A stretch of DNA of 64,000 nucleotides. Origin: Antedon bifida (taxonomy: Eukaryota; Echinodermata; Crinoidea; Comatulida; Antedonidae). Location of the stretch: assembly GCA_963402885.1 (NCBI GenBank), contig OY727093.1, forward strand, positions 29,263,409-29,327,408, written 5' to 3'. Position 1 is the stretch's first letter, and each line of letters starts with the position of its first letter. The notes beneath the pieces are model-generated. The model did no database searches and was not told the origin of the DNA. It saw only the letters and a list, made by a program, of their open reading frames with translations. Below, piece after piece: positions 36,340 to 48,610 of the stretch. The position numbers and the translations under genes were made by a program.

Positions 36340-37636
36340 CTACTAAACAAAGCTTCTACAAAGTTAGTTGCAAACTATCGAGTGATCAAACCTCGATTCT
36401 TGAAAACGCGGAAGTTTAGCGCCCTCGCAAGTTGACACGTTAAAAGTCGCCAACCAGTGACGTAGTTCATATCCTCGACCAATTAGATTGTTTGTGTGAT
36501 TAAATATGCAAGGAAGCAAAACTTATGACAAATCTCAAAAGTCAGTTGTATATTTTCGTTTTCGAACACAATACAAATCTAAAAATAGGCAAGTGAATCG
36601 ATTTTACAAGCCACAAAAGTTCCCAGCAATTGGGACACTGTCGGGAAATCGGTCGCCTGCCAGGAAATCTTACCTTCACTCCAGATTAACGATTGTCTCA
36701 ACAAAGTAATGGAGTAACCACCTGTTGTAAACGTTTGACCTGTACGTATTCATTTGTTTGATGCCAGTTTAAAAACAAGGACAAAGAATGAAACAATGTA
36801 TTGTTTTAATAGTATAAATTTACATTTAGGCCTATACGTTTGATCAAATAAGAAAATCGGCATTGAGTTTGTAATCAGATGAACTCAAATTGTGATTAAC
36901 ACGCTAAGTAAACTCTAAGCCCAAGCAAACATGTTGTTTACCGACCTGAGAATGTTTGTAATTGTTCTAATGGCATTCGTTCTAACGAAAAACACCTCCA
37001 TGGTCAAGCATAGAAAATATCAAACACTTTATTCCAAGGTAAAAGTGTTATACAATAATATTTGCTAAGAATGGAACACGAACATTTTTTTTTTAAACAA
37101 GAAGAATCATCAGCTGCACTTTCCCGTAACACTACTTTTAGGGGACACCCCTTTTTTAGGGGATACTTCATTTAGTCTTGAGGATGTCCCCCTGATAGGG
37201 TTTCTACGGTAGGCCTATTATGTATGATTGTACATGTATTTCCAATAGGCCTACAGACAAATAACATTGATATAAACACTAGATTTCACTGACAACAGCA
37301 ACATATCAAAATGCAAATTTCAACTTGCATATTATTTTTTTCGGAGAAACAGTACATTTTGTATAAATAGGTCATCTAAAGGTAAAGGCTCTGAGATATA
37401 TATATATATATATTCCGCGACAAACGATTATAAATGACCTTAAGTTATATTATTGGGGTCAAGTAGATATGAGAATTAGTGGGTAATTTTAAGAGGTATT
37501 AAAAAGTTGGATGTTACGACTATGTTAAGGAAACCCATAGAATTGAATACAGCTTTATCTCACAGGTGAAAAGTTTAAACGCGAACAATAGTTTTTTTTT
37601 AAAGTATTCCCTTAAAAGGACATGACTCCTATTTAA
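36340..37636. other. Intergenic region between lectin 1 and the minisatellite
   Basis: Contains the candidate signal-peptide exon at 36931-37038 and a few 'ggggacaccc' fragments at 37128-37200. A TA-rich stretch lies at 37396-37412. Nothing else is recognised. Confidence 0.4.
36931..37038 (+). CDS. Candidate first exon of a secreted peptide gene
   Basis: An ATG opens 36 codons that look like a signal peptide: MLFTDLR, then a hydrophobic run MFVIVLMAFVL, then polar TKNTSMVKHRKYQ. It stops at a plausible donor AAG|GTAAAA (GT at 37039-37040); read through without splicing it would end after nine more codons. No downstream partner exon was found, so this is only a candidate and may be chance. 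Confidence 0.2.
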
Positions 37637-38216
37637 GGGGACACTTTTAACACTACGACCAATTCTTATTCAGGGGACACCCTTATTAAGGGGACACTTT
37701 TACCACTACGACCAATTCCTATTCACTGGACACTCCTATTAAGGGGACACTTTTAACACTACGACCAATCCTTATTCAGGGGACATGACTCCTATTAAGG
37801 GGACACTTTCAACACTACGACCAATCATTATTCAGTGGACACTTTTACCACTACGAGCAATCCCTATTCAGTGGACACCCCTATTAAGGGGACACTTTTA
37901 ACACTACGACCAATCCTTATTCAGGGGACACCCTTATTCAGGGGACACTTTTACCACTACGAGCAATCCCTATTCAGTGGACACCCCTATTAAGGGGACA
38001 CTTTTAACACTACGACCAATCCTTATTCAGGGGACACCCTTATTAAGTGGACACTTTTACCACTACGAGCAATCCCTATTCAGTGGACACCCCTATTAAG
38101 GGGACACTTTTAACACTACGACCAATCCTTATTCAGGGGACACCCTTATTCAGGGGACACTTTTACCACTACGACCAATTCCTATTTACTGGACACCTCT
38201 ATTAAGGGGACACTTT
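37637..38216. repeat. Minisatellite: about 11 units of 53 bp, alternating A/B variants
   Basis: Each unit starts GGGGACACTTTTAACACTAC, continues CGACCAATCCTTATTCAGGG and ends GACACCCTTATTAA. Units with TAACACTACGACCAATCC tend to alternate with units having TACCACTACGAGCAATCCC, giving a 106-bp higher-order period in much of the array. Two units have GACATGACTCC insertions. Related fragments lie at 13010, 27226, 37128 and 53832. Confidence 0.92.
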
Positions 38217-38689
38217 AATGGGTCCAAAATATTCCAATATAATTTTGGATCTACTGGAGTTAAAATACATTTCGTTTGTACTGTACTGTTTGTAATGATG
38301 TTTGTGTGTGTTATTCATGTGATCTGTCATTTTTGTTTAGCATCAATTTTTTGTTATTCCTAAATACGTTTTTCGTTTGTTGTGTAGGTTTTTTTCATCT
38401 TGCAAACTCATCATGGCCTGGCCTTGATAAGAGCTTTGATCTCTGTCCATTGCTGTACACGACCAATACACGACCGACAACTTCCAATTATGTATTCCAA
38501 AAATATTTCAAAATATACTTTAACTAATAGATGAGCACGTACACGTTCGTATGGTTATTTTAGACGTGGAAGGGTGTCCCATGGGTATAGTATGTTCGTC
38601 TGTCTGTCGTCTTTTAGATATAGTTCAACTTACTTTAAAGACGTTATGGACGCATGTTGTAAACAAAGGTTTTTACTGTGTAAATATAG

Positions 38690-38866
38690 CCTAATAATTA
38701 GCTTTACTCCTAATAAGGTATTTTAGCTTTACTCCAAATAAAGGGATTTTAGCTTTACTCCAAATAAGGTATTTTAGCTTTACTCTAAATAAAGGTCTTT
38801 TAATTAGCTTTACTCCAAATAAGGTATTTTAGCTTTACTCCAAATAAGGTCGTTTTAATTGTTTTA
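38690..38866. repeat. Tandem repeat, about 6 units of 25-28 bp
   Basis: Repeated TTAGCTTTACTCCAAATAAG followed by GTATTTT, with small indels. Confidence 0.88.
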
Positions 38867-39080
38867 ACGGTATACAAATATGACAATAGACCTAATATTT
38901 AAAATAACAATTTTTTTTTAAACTGGTGACGGCTTCCTGGAAAAGAAAGAGACGAAAGAAACCATTGGAATAAACTCTCAATACATGGCATCTCTAATAT
39001 AAACGTAGTTAAAACTTCGATAGGTTTAAAATGGGTAAAAAATTAATTGGTAACTTCTTGCTTGATGGTCTGTTTTTTTT

Positions 39081-39640
39081 TAAATATTTTATTTTTTACC
39101 TATTTTTCATGTAGGCTTATGATGTACGACTACGGTTTCAGTCAGTGGCTGCTCATGTCATTTTTAAAAATATAACGATAAAGATATACCGGAATATACA
39201 TGACTTTTGCAAATCAATTACTCATAAGCATAACACAGTACCATGTGCGACTGGAATTGCCAAATTGTACTAATAATATTTAATTTTTTACCTATTTATC
39301 ATGTTATTATGTACGACTGCGGTTTCAGTCAGTGACTGCTTATTTCATTTTTTTTAAATAAAGATATACCAGAATATACATGACTTTTGCAAATTAATTA
39401 CTCATACTTAAGCAATTACAGTACCATGTGCGAATGGAATTGCCAAATTGTACTAATAATATTTAATGGTTTACCTATTTATCATGTAGGCTAATTATGT
39501 ACAACTACGGTTTCAGTCAGTGGCTGTTCATTTCATTTTTAAAATAAAGATATACCGGAATATACATGACTTTTGCAAATTAATTACTCATACTTAAGCA
39601 ATTACAGTACCATGTGCGAATGGAATTGCCAAATTGTACA
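39081..39640. repeat. Tandem repeat, 3 copies of about 182-193 bp
   Basis: Copies begin with TTTTTTACCTATTTATCATG-like sequence at about 39091, 39284 and 39466. Each contains ACTACGGTTTCAGTCAGTG, GATATACCGGAATATACATG, CTTTTGCAAATTAATTACTC and CAGTACCATGTGCGAATGG. The first copy has an extra 10-15 bp. Confidence 0.92.
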
Positions 39641-41040
39641 TAGAAAAAAAACACAAAATTATTCATTTAAACGTTCTACCGATTTTTTTAATATCATCTA
39701 TCACAATATCAAATCGAAACACTAAACCGAAACAGTGGTTTCAAATCACATAGGCATTATAATTATGATTTGTCTATAAGAATATTGACATGGATTTAGA
39801 CGTCAATGTTGAAATTCAAAGTTTGAAGTATGCTCGTGTTTTTATCGGAAATATGACTAAGAGGATACACAGTCAAATGAAACTAAAAAAAAAAAAATTA
39901 AAGTCAAACTATGCGCATTCATCATCCCTATAGATCTAATTTAAAGTTCTGTTCATATAGGCCTGTATAGTAAAACACACCATATTTGGGCATGTTATTT
40001 TCATATCCGTGTCTTTTTAATTTTTTTTTCAATCCCTTCTATTTATACACACAATTGTAAATTGATGTGTAGGCCTTATAGGCCCATGAGTGGTGAGTAA
40101 AAGAGGAAATGTTACTCATCTTTACTGGGGAAGGAAACAACTGAAATATGACTGACCTCTTTAATAACTTAATTAAACGGATGATTTTGCGTGGGTATTT
40201 TTGTTTTTGAACTTGCATCTGCTTTGAAGAAGAAGTAAGTTCTTGAAAATCATCAACGGTTTATTTTTAGAAATCACAAAACAGAGAAGAATCATTCAAT
40301 TTTGAAACGTTATTATAATATCGACAAAATATGATTATAAACAAAAGTGGCATTAACGAAATATTTAGCGTATTCGACTGGGAAACTTTAAAAACTCGTT
40401 TTTCTTTTGTTAATTAGCGCAAACATTACTTTTCTGTTGAGCACAGAGGTTTCCCAATCGAATACACCAATTGGCAACATAGAGCACATTGCGAGTTACA
40501 TATTTTTTATTTATTCAATTTCTGCCATATACAATACAAAGAAAAAGACGAAATATAAAAGGCAAGGAAAGACCAAACAGGTGCTAAACACCTATGCTAG
40601 TTGGTCAACCCAGAACAGTGCACCGAAATAAAAAAAATTCTACAATTAGGCCTAACGCATCTACAAGAAAGCGACCAACTATTTACATTTGTGACTCTCT
40701 TAACATAATAACATAATATAGAAATAAATATGACAAAAAAGACCAAAATAAATCAGCTTTCGCTATTCCAGCTTTGACCTTTAACGTAAAATGCATTATC
40801 ACTGATAATAACATAATTTTACTAAATGATTGTTAATCTACGTTGAAACACTCGTGAACAAAATACTGTGATTTCTATGTGTACAATGTGTGCTGCCCAA
40901 TGTTCTTTAGAGAACAGGAGGAACTAAGTAAGCATGACAATGCCCTGTTATAATGCGTTACAATGTGTTATAATGCGTTACAATATGTGTACAATTCGGA
41001 TTTTTTTTTGCGAGTACCGACTATATTGATGCTAGCATTC
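39641..41040. other. Intergenic DNA without gene
   Basis: Has a probable retroposon tail on the minus strand at about 40500-40630 (TTTATTTATTCAATTTCTGCC then A-rich text) and a short tandem of TTATAATGCGTTACAATGTG at 40948-40992, which recurs at 44115-44190. No exon seen. Confidence 0.4.
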
Positions 41041-41308
41041 CATCTCCTTGTGATTGAACTGTACTTATGTTAACTCGATTTCATTATGTTATCATAATCA
41101 CACATTTTATTAAAAAAATTTTTACAAAATCATACTGATTGGTTTTAATTTTTAAAATATTTTTTCTCATTTTTTACAATTTTAAATGTCACCACTTTTA
41201 ATTATTTATTTCTTTCAATTAATAATGAAAGCAAGGACATAAAATGTGTGATTATGCTAACATAGTGAAATCAAGTTAAAATAAGTACAGTTCAATCTCA
41301 AGGAGATA
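41041..41308. repeat. Inverted repeat with 69-bp arms
   Basis: Left arm 41041-41109 (CATCTCCTTGTGATTGAACT to AATCACACATTTTA), right arm 41240-41308, the reverse complement with about six differences. A spacer of about 130 bp is very AT-rich. Part of the right arm is repeated at about 41309-41345. It is probably a MITE or palindromic element. Confidence 0.75.
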
Positions 41309-41524
41309 AAATGTGTGATTATGTTATTAAAATAGACATAATGGAAATTGATATAATAATGTGATAAGTGAGTCATACATGGGTCGTCCGTCCATGAGTT
41401 TTAATTTCATATTATACATTTTAGTCATTGCCTGTTCCTATGTAACTTTCTCCCCCGGGTTTGCCTCAATATATATTTTTATCTTATATTATTGTTTGAA
41501 GGTTTGCATGGCGAAATCAAATGT

Positions 41525-41694
41525 TGATATAAGTTTGCGGTACACCACGTATATTAGTTCTGAAAAGAGTTTCGATCAATATGCTTTGATCGTCCTCAGA
41601 AGTGAGGACGATCAAAGCATATTGATCGAAACGTCGAGAAACTCAACAGTTCTTTTCAGAACTAATATACGTAGTGTACCGCAAACTTATATCA
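41525..41694. repeat. Near-perfect long hairpin
   Basis: The outer arms 41525-41568 and 41651-41694 are complementary over 44 bp with one mismatch. The inner arms 41569-41598 and 41603-41632 are perfectly complementary over 30 bp around a GAAG loop. An 18-nt bulge (41633-41650) is present on one side only. A frame running through it is an artefact. Confidence 0.92.
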
Positions 41695-42807
41695 TCAATA
41701 TTTTATCTTGTTATCATTTAATTGGATTTAAATTAAACATCTTTCCAAATAATTCAGTGAATATAACTTTTTTTAAATAACTACGGCATTAACTTAATTA
41801 AACATTTTGAATTGATACAAAATTATTTCAGAAATCTGTTTTAAGGTATTATCATTAATAATAAAGCATCTGTTGATTTTATTGATATTAGTATGTTATT
41901 TCAATTCAAACAACATTTATTAATGTCCAAAAGACAAAAAGTAACAAAAAACAACAATGGCAAGAGATAATAAAGAAAAATAAATAGCTAGCTTGTCTTG
42001 ACAAGTTAGTGAAACAGTGTGGTGATGTGATATTCCGTTTTCGGACTTTTTTTTCTGTTGTCTTAGGCTATTTCGTGGTTTATTTTTACATTAACATTTT
42101 CATGTGCTCACACTTGTGCTAAACAGCGCATAGAGACTATTTGTATTTTGCGCTATATAAATTTAAAACCATTAAAACCATGAACATGGACGAAGGCAGA
42201 TTGCGTTAATGCAGCTAGAATTATTTGTTTATTATACCATTATACATTACATGGTTTTGAAATTAATAAAATTAGTTCTAAGCACTGTTTGATAAAGTGT
42301 TTCTTTTTGTTTTATATACAAATTTAATCATAACATCGGTATACAATCCTAAATTCGCAATTAATTAACCATTTTTTAAAAGCCGGAATGTTTTTATAAA
42401 ATGTGCTTAGTATATTATTTACTAATGAATTGTCCTTGGTACAATCTCGAGAACTAGAACTAAGTTCACGTGAAAACGAACAACATCATACAATGCCTAT
42501 CGAAACAAAACTTGCAAAAGTTCAATAGGACGTGAATAATAAATTGGAGGTTAAGATGTTTAAAGCTGTTAAAATGACAGTGGAAGAAAAAGCTGAAAAA
42601 TAGAGAGACACGTCAATTTGAAGGTTATTATAAAAAAATATTCTATAAGGCAATCATAATGTTTTTTGTCCCAATTTTCAGGACAGGGTTAATTTAGTTA
42701 GTTCAACAATGTTAGAACAACAGGAAGGACATTGGTACAGAGGTTGACGAAGAATGAAAGCAATAACAACCAAATCATATTGTCCCAAATGCGGGCATGT
42801 GCAATGT
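41695..42807. other. Intergenic DNA without gene
   Basis: A-rich retroposon-like tail fragment at about 41900-41990 in minus orientation. The rest is unassigned. Confidence 0.35.
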
Positions 42808-43132
42808 AAAATTAGTGTTTATTTTGTACTCAATTTTTCCACGCGTTTAGCCTTAAACATGTTTAGATATGAAAAGTTTCCTTGAAAAAATGGAATTTAA
42901 AGCAAAATATACCTAAATAATTCAGGTATATTTTGCTTTATTTTTTTCAGGGAAATTATTGTCTGTCAAATAATGATTTTTGGTTAAACTTAACCGTGAG
43001 ATAATTATTTTTGTTGATTTCTTTTTCTACAGAAATGAATAACTTTATTAAAACTGCAAAATAGCCTATTCAAAGTCTGATTTTATTAATTTTATTTGTT
43101 AGGGTTCTTTGAGGGGACAATACATCTTTAAG
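42808..43132. mobile_element. Composite: family C left-end fragment joined to rearranged family B element
   Basis: 42808-42873 matches the left portion of the family C element (TTTATTTTGTACTCAATTTT, CACGCGTTTAGCC). It runs directly into family B sequence in which TTTAAAGCAAAATATACC and its inverse GGTATATTTTGCTTTA face each other. The element then continues normally to GGGGACAATACATCTTTA. Confidence 0.7.
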
Positions 43133-44532
43133 GGTTTATTAATCCACTTAAGAAATCAATGTTAATGCCTTTAAAAACAGGCCTCACTGACCGGCCGGCG
43201 ACCGGCCCTACTTGTCCTTGTATCAAAATAGATGGCGTTTCCGTTGGTTTTAACAAGATGTACTATAAGCGGTATCTTTGTGATAATCGCCAGTAATTAT
43301 CACTGACCTGGATAAACGGAAAGACCATACTGAAAGTCACTAATATTTTGTTTAACTTCTATCAAACAAAAGAGAAGAGGTAGGAAAATAAAATCAATCT
43401 TGCAACGTGTAATAGACAGAAGTGGAGTTGACAGCCTATCGCAGCTTTTTAGAGATAGGTTCAGCTACAAAACAAAAATTGCATATATAAATAAGATAAA
43501 TCATGAATGATTTCACCGAACGTTCGAGTTAAAACAACGGTAGTTGTCTAGTGGGATGCAGGAGTGATATTGTTTAGAGCATCAACATGCAGTGTCCGTA
43601 AGCGTTAACTGTATATCTTATTTATTAAACTTTATCACTGCACATAACATAACATAAAGGCAGCGAAAAGAAAGGGATGAACAGGTGACAAGCACCTCTA
43701 TCCACATCCCCCCTTAAAATACACATAACTGTAACAAATGCACAAGGTAAAATAAAAATAGCTAAAATAAATTACTTACTTTTAAATACTATACTGAATA
43801 CAATTTGAGAAATAAAATACGGTATGACGTTAAAACTTATACTTTTATAATGAATATGATGTATATGAATATGATGTATATATATGTATACAGTCAATAG
43901 CCAACATTATGTGATCTAGTATAGGACCAGCACCAGTAGAGCTTAGTAGTATTATTATTATTTGTTTAAATTTAGTCATTTTTATGGAGAGGAGTACCCT
44001 TTTCGTTGGTTTAATATTATCATTTTCATCATCAGCAGAGATATCGACATAAATTTGTACGAATTGATATAAAATATTTTCATTGGTAACATGAGAAAAT
44101 AGATGTTTATACAATTATAATGCGTTACAATTTGTTATAATGCGTTACAATGTGTTATAATGCGTTACAATGTGTGTTATAATGGGTAATGTGATTCATT
44201 GATGTACACGGATTCACGCTCAGCACTAATTTCCTTTTTACTAATCTTTATAATGTTTTTTTTTCATTTGATAAACGTTTTAGATTTACATTTTTCAATT
44301 TGATTTATTATTTTGAACTGGAATTTAAAAAAAAACATTGTTGTTTTATTTTACTGGTGTCAGTCGACTGATTAACTGCGATCAAACACTTCTTACTAAT
44401 TGAATAGCAAATCGATCAATTCTTGATTGAATACACAATATTGATTAATCGATTGATCGATTAATTATACTCGATTAATAATAAAAATAATACACATTTT
44501 TCATGACCCATACATTATCTATTCATCGCCAT
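43133..44532. other. Intergenic DNA without gene
   Basis: Tandem TTATAATGCGTTACAATGTG units (four, 44111-44185) and a GATTAATCGATTGATCGATT-type palindromic stretch at about 44440-44475. No exon seen. Confidence 0.4.
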
Positions 44533-44889
44533 TAAGGCCCATTTACACTAGAACGATAACGATCGACGATAAATAGATATACATACATTTTCCTTGCATA
44601 ATTAGAATAGTTTTTGTTCTTGAACTATAGGATAATCATTTATGCTGTCTTTGATAAAAAAAATATGTTTAATCCAATGAAATGACATCGTTGTATTGTC
44701 ACGATATTATTGCTCTTACCGATCATGACGTCATTTGATTGGACATGTGAAATATCATTTTCATGAAAGGCAGCATAGATGGTTATCCTATAGTTCTAGA
44801 ATGTAAAGTTATTTTAATTTTTCTTTTTTTGTTTCCGGTATGAAAAATGCATATTTTTCGTCATCGCCCTAGTGTAAATGGGCCTTTAG
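44533..44889. mobile_element. MITE family E
   Basis: About 355 bp with ends TTAAGGCCCATTTACACTAG and CTAGTGTAAATGGGCCTTTA, then ACGATAACGATCG facing CGTCATCG. A second inner inverted pair is GAACTATAGGATAATCATTT and its partner GGTTATCCTATAGTTC. TA flanks both ends. A partial relative is at 7715-7860. Confidence 0.85.
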
Positions 44890-45356
44890 TCTTCATTTAC
44901 TGCCTTCACATAATCCTTTGCCAATGTTCACATATTACCCGTAATGCATTTCTGTAGTCGTATAAGGTCCAATTCATTCACTCATATATTGTATAATTTC
45001 ATGCGACAATACCAACTTAATAAAAGAACCACATTACTTTTGTCTGTGTTTTTTTTTTATTACTAACAATCACTTAACAAAGGTTCATTTTATAAACTTT
45101 TTAAAAATAAAACATTAGATCTGAATTCAAATGACCCGTTGCTTACAGTCCTCATAAACGAGTCTTGGAATTTTATTCTTTTTAGGCTCTTGTTAAATTA
45201 GCCCCAATTCTACCCTTTCTATCCATATGTTAGTTATCTTCGGATGGGTTCGTCGCAAATGATCATCACGTGATGCTTTTGTTTTGTTTGAGGGCGTTGG
45301 TCACTGAGTGTTGTTGCGTTATTGGTGTTGATTTCTGGAGTTGTATTCTATCTGTT

Positions 45357-46036
45357 CTAAAAGATCGGTGGTCGTTCATCGCCAGCCGGCATTTCACAAA
45401 TAAATCGAAGCTCACGATCACATTGAACCTCCCTCCACGTATGACCAAATTCGTTTGGAAATGTCCTTGCGCACGGTTCTACATTCGAGACACAAAAGAT
45501 AATTCAAAATATTAAATATCATGTATTATAAATAAATAACAAAACTATAAATGAATTAATAATAAATATATAATAAAAATATTACGGTACTGTTTTACAG
45601 GCAGGTATCATTATAAAAGTAAATGTATGAAATAAACATTATAAATATATTTACCGCCTGGTTGGTTGTTTGCCCAATTTGTATAGCCGGGCCTATTCGA
45701 CTGAGTGTCAATCATTAACCCGGATTCCCACATCCAGAGATCTTGGTTTTGTGGGTCTTGCGTAAGGCCAAGCCATATTGGAAAAGTCGGTGGTTCCATC
45801 ACATAGTCACTCAGTAGAAGATGCATGTAGTTGTCTTTCTGAAGACTTTCGATGCTTAGAAGTGTAGCAAGTTCGCCGTCGCACGAACCGTATCTTGAAC
45901 AATACTCAGAAGCGGCTAACTTTGTTAAAGGCTTGTTGACATATTTGTAGCATTGTCCCCTGAATTGTACCCAAAAGGGAGGGCACCCAGCCGAAGCTGC
46001 CACGACAAGGCTGAACAATACAAGTATAGCTTTCAT
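45357..46036 (-). CDS. Secreted C-type lectin 2, two exons
   Basis: Exon 1 is 46036-45655 and exon 2 is 45478-45357, with a GT-AG phase 1 intron; the product is 167 aa. It opens with signal peptide MKAILVLFSLVVAASAG, then one CTLD: CPPFWVQFRGQCYKYV, EYCSRYGSCDGELATL, FPIWLGLTQ, LWMWESG, YTNWANNQPGEPC (split by the intron), FGHTWREVQC, RFICEMP. The C-terminus is AGDERPPIF. The loop reads NQPGEPC rather than EPN or QPD, and WND is replaced by TWRE. Canonical calcium-dependent sugar binding is therefore doubtful, though the fold should be intact. The acceptor is TCGAATGTAG before AACCG. Confidence 0.88.
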
Positions 46037-47596
46037 GATGAGTTAGTAAAGACCCACCGACTAAAACTTCGCTTCGTGATACAGCTTGTTATACCAAGAC
46101 TGGCGATCAAGCCATCATAATGCCAAAAACTTAGTTTTCTTGTATGTGACGTCAGCGGAAGAGTGACCTCTGATTGTACCGTAGCTTAGTTACTCGTTGA
46201 CTCATACTTCAACTAAAGTTTTCAAGGATAGCGTACTGAGAAGTTTCAAACTTATTTTTCCGAATTATAATATTTTCACAGATAGTGTCTGTATTTGAAA
46301 GTTTACGAAGTCAAGGCCTTTGTATCTGTTCATTCCATTAGAGGCCTCATTTAACCTCACACTTGGTTAATACTTTAAATTATCTCTTTTCCCTTGTTTC
46401 TAACAAATAATATTTCCCAAAAGCAGTATTATCTACAATTATTAAATTTTAAAAACACTATATTCAATGTCGTACTGTTTGTAAATAATATTTCTTAAAT
46501 TATATAATACAATATTATACTGTGCTAATAAATATATTTCAATTTAAGTAAATTTTGGGCCTAGAAGAATTTCTGTTTCTTTGTTTTAAATAATAATAAT
46601 AAGTTTCATAGTTAACAATTTTTCATCATTACTTTTACAATCGGATAATCTGGACATTGGGATTGAAAGACAAAAGGCATTTTGGCAATAGGCCATTTTG
46701 CAGTTTCAAAAAAGTTATTCACTTCTGTAGAAAAGAAATTTAAAAAATTATTATTTCACTTGTAAAAAGAGAAAAGAAACTTAATTGTAACCAAAAAATG
46801 TTTGCTTTAAATTACATTTTTTTCAGGAAAATAATTTTTGTTTTGATCCAATTTTTGATCAAAATGAATAACTATTATGTGACATTAAGATGGCATATTA
46901 AAAAAAATTAAACATATCTTTAACTATTCTTTTTATCGATTATCCGAGCAATCTAAAGTATAAGAAAATGATTTGTACACGCACAAATACGTTTTGCTGA
47001 TTTTAATAATAACAAATTAGCTGATAATGTATTTGTTTCTTAATAACACATTAATTTTAACCAGCCCGTTAGTGGCGATGATTCGCTGTTGGTCTGGAAT
47101 GAAATAAAATAAAAATAAATAAAAAGATAGACTATAATAGATATTTTTTTTGTATTTATTATTTAACAATATAATTACTACTAATAATTTATTTATTAAT
47201 GAAAGGAATATTGCACTTTTCAGTCACCATCTAGTTATTGAATTCATGGTGATCTCTTTGTGAAGTGAAATTAGTCTAAAAACACATTTTTTTGCAACAA
47301 ATTACATCTTAACAAAGCCAAAGCTAAAGGGGATTTACAATTTATATTTTTTTTATTTTCAATCTTTCGACAATCAGAAACAAAAAAGTTGAACGGGGCT
47401 GTCGAGGTAAAGCAAAAGTTTTAAAAACTGTCATCAAAAGATGTGCCTAACCAAAAATAATAATAATAATTAAACAAGATATATAATGCGGGGTTTGGTC
47501 ATGTCTCCATGTGAGGAGGAGATGTGGTAACACATTTTGGGCTATAGTGCTATTATGATTATTATGAAAAACAACTGCCTAATATATAAATACACT
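46037..47596. other. Upstream region of lectin 2 and intergenic DNA
   Basis: Contains a family B fragment lacking both ends at about 46680-46920, recognised from GCAGTTTCAAAAAAGTTATT and AATGAATAACTATTATGTG. No gene is seen. Confidence 0.5.
46680..46920. mobile_element. MITE family B, copy 8 (ends lost)
   Basis: Internal family B landmarks are present: CACTTCTGTAGAAAAG, GCTTTAAATTACATTTTTTT, GTGACATTAAGATGGCATA. The GGGGACAATAC termini have degraded. Confidence 0.65.
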
Positions 47597-47758
47597 TTAA
47601 AGCTCTGTCTACACTATCAAACTAATTTGACAAAAACAAGTGTGATTTGCCTAAATATGGTTGATATATATGGTAGTGGTATGACAGTATCATATCCATA
47701 TAAATGGCCACATCACATTTTAGGTCACATAAAGTTTGATAGTGTGGACAGAGCTTAA
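47597..47758. mobile_element. MITE family A, copy 13
   Basis: Ends AAAGCTCTGTCTACACTATC and GATAGTGTGGACAGAGCTTA. The core is diverged (AAATATGGTTGATATATATG). Confidence 0.88.
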
Positions 47759-48610
47759 GGAAAAAGACTATTATTGTTGTCATGTTTACTTCGTTTTGCT
47801 GTAGGTCTTATAAAGTGAGAAATAATAAGCTTTTTTTAAACAGAGGGCAAGGTAACTGAATACAAAGAGATTTTAAACGGTAAACCATGATTTACCAAAC
47901 CATGTTTACTAAAAGATTAACTTGTTTCACAAACAAGGTGTTTGCTTGTACTAACCTTGTGACATTTCTCAATTGTTGACCAAACGGCTACAATGTGTTT
48001 GATATATAGATTAAGATTACATTTTTAATTATGCATGTTTGTCATCTCTACACCATTATAATAATAAATCTTCTTAAACTTCCAGACATTAACCTATCCC
48101 AGCAAGGTGTTTTTGGTTTTTTTCGGCTACTCACTCCATTCTCCCATGTCATTTTAACGACATATTCGCTCCCAATAACAACATTTATATTCCCATCCAC
48201 AACACCAACTACTTTCAACACAGTATTAGATATTCTGGGCCACTCGTGTATAACAATTATAATAATTTCAATAAGATATAGTAAATTTTATTATTTTGTC
48301 TCCCTATTTTTTTCATTATGTAATAATACCATATTTTTTAAATTTATTTTTTTACTTTTTTATTATAGGTTTTTTGTTAAAGCATAATATTAACCTTAGA
48401 TTAAACTGTTAATGAACGACCGTGTGTAATCTCAGCAGGGTCTATACTTATATTAGCTTCTACTATTTCATAGATCCTTTTGAAATATCATACATACATG
48501 TATTTCGTACAATAAAGTTATAAAATCAAAGCAATCATGTAAACATTAGGTGAGAATAATTGTATAGAGTATACCCGATTGTATTCAGCGAAAATGAAAC
48601 TCTGTGAAAA
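47759..48610. other. Intergenic DNA without gene
   Basis: AT-rich. I see no exon, repeat or RNA that can be supported. Confidence 0.35.

Noticed and set aside
37637..38216. CRISPR-like regular repeats
   Set aside because: Units are contiguous without unique spacers and the genome is animal; it is a minisatellite.
41592..41645. Possible hammerhead ribozyme (CGAAAC and GTC near the hairpin)
   Set aside because: The required CTGATGA core strand is missing on both strands, so the three-way junction cannot form.
41361..41780. 139-codon open frame on the plus strand
   Set aside because: Most of it is produced by the perfect hairpin (the protein partly mirrors the inverted arm), so it is not a gene.
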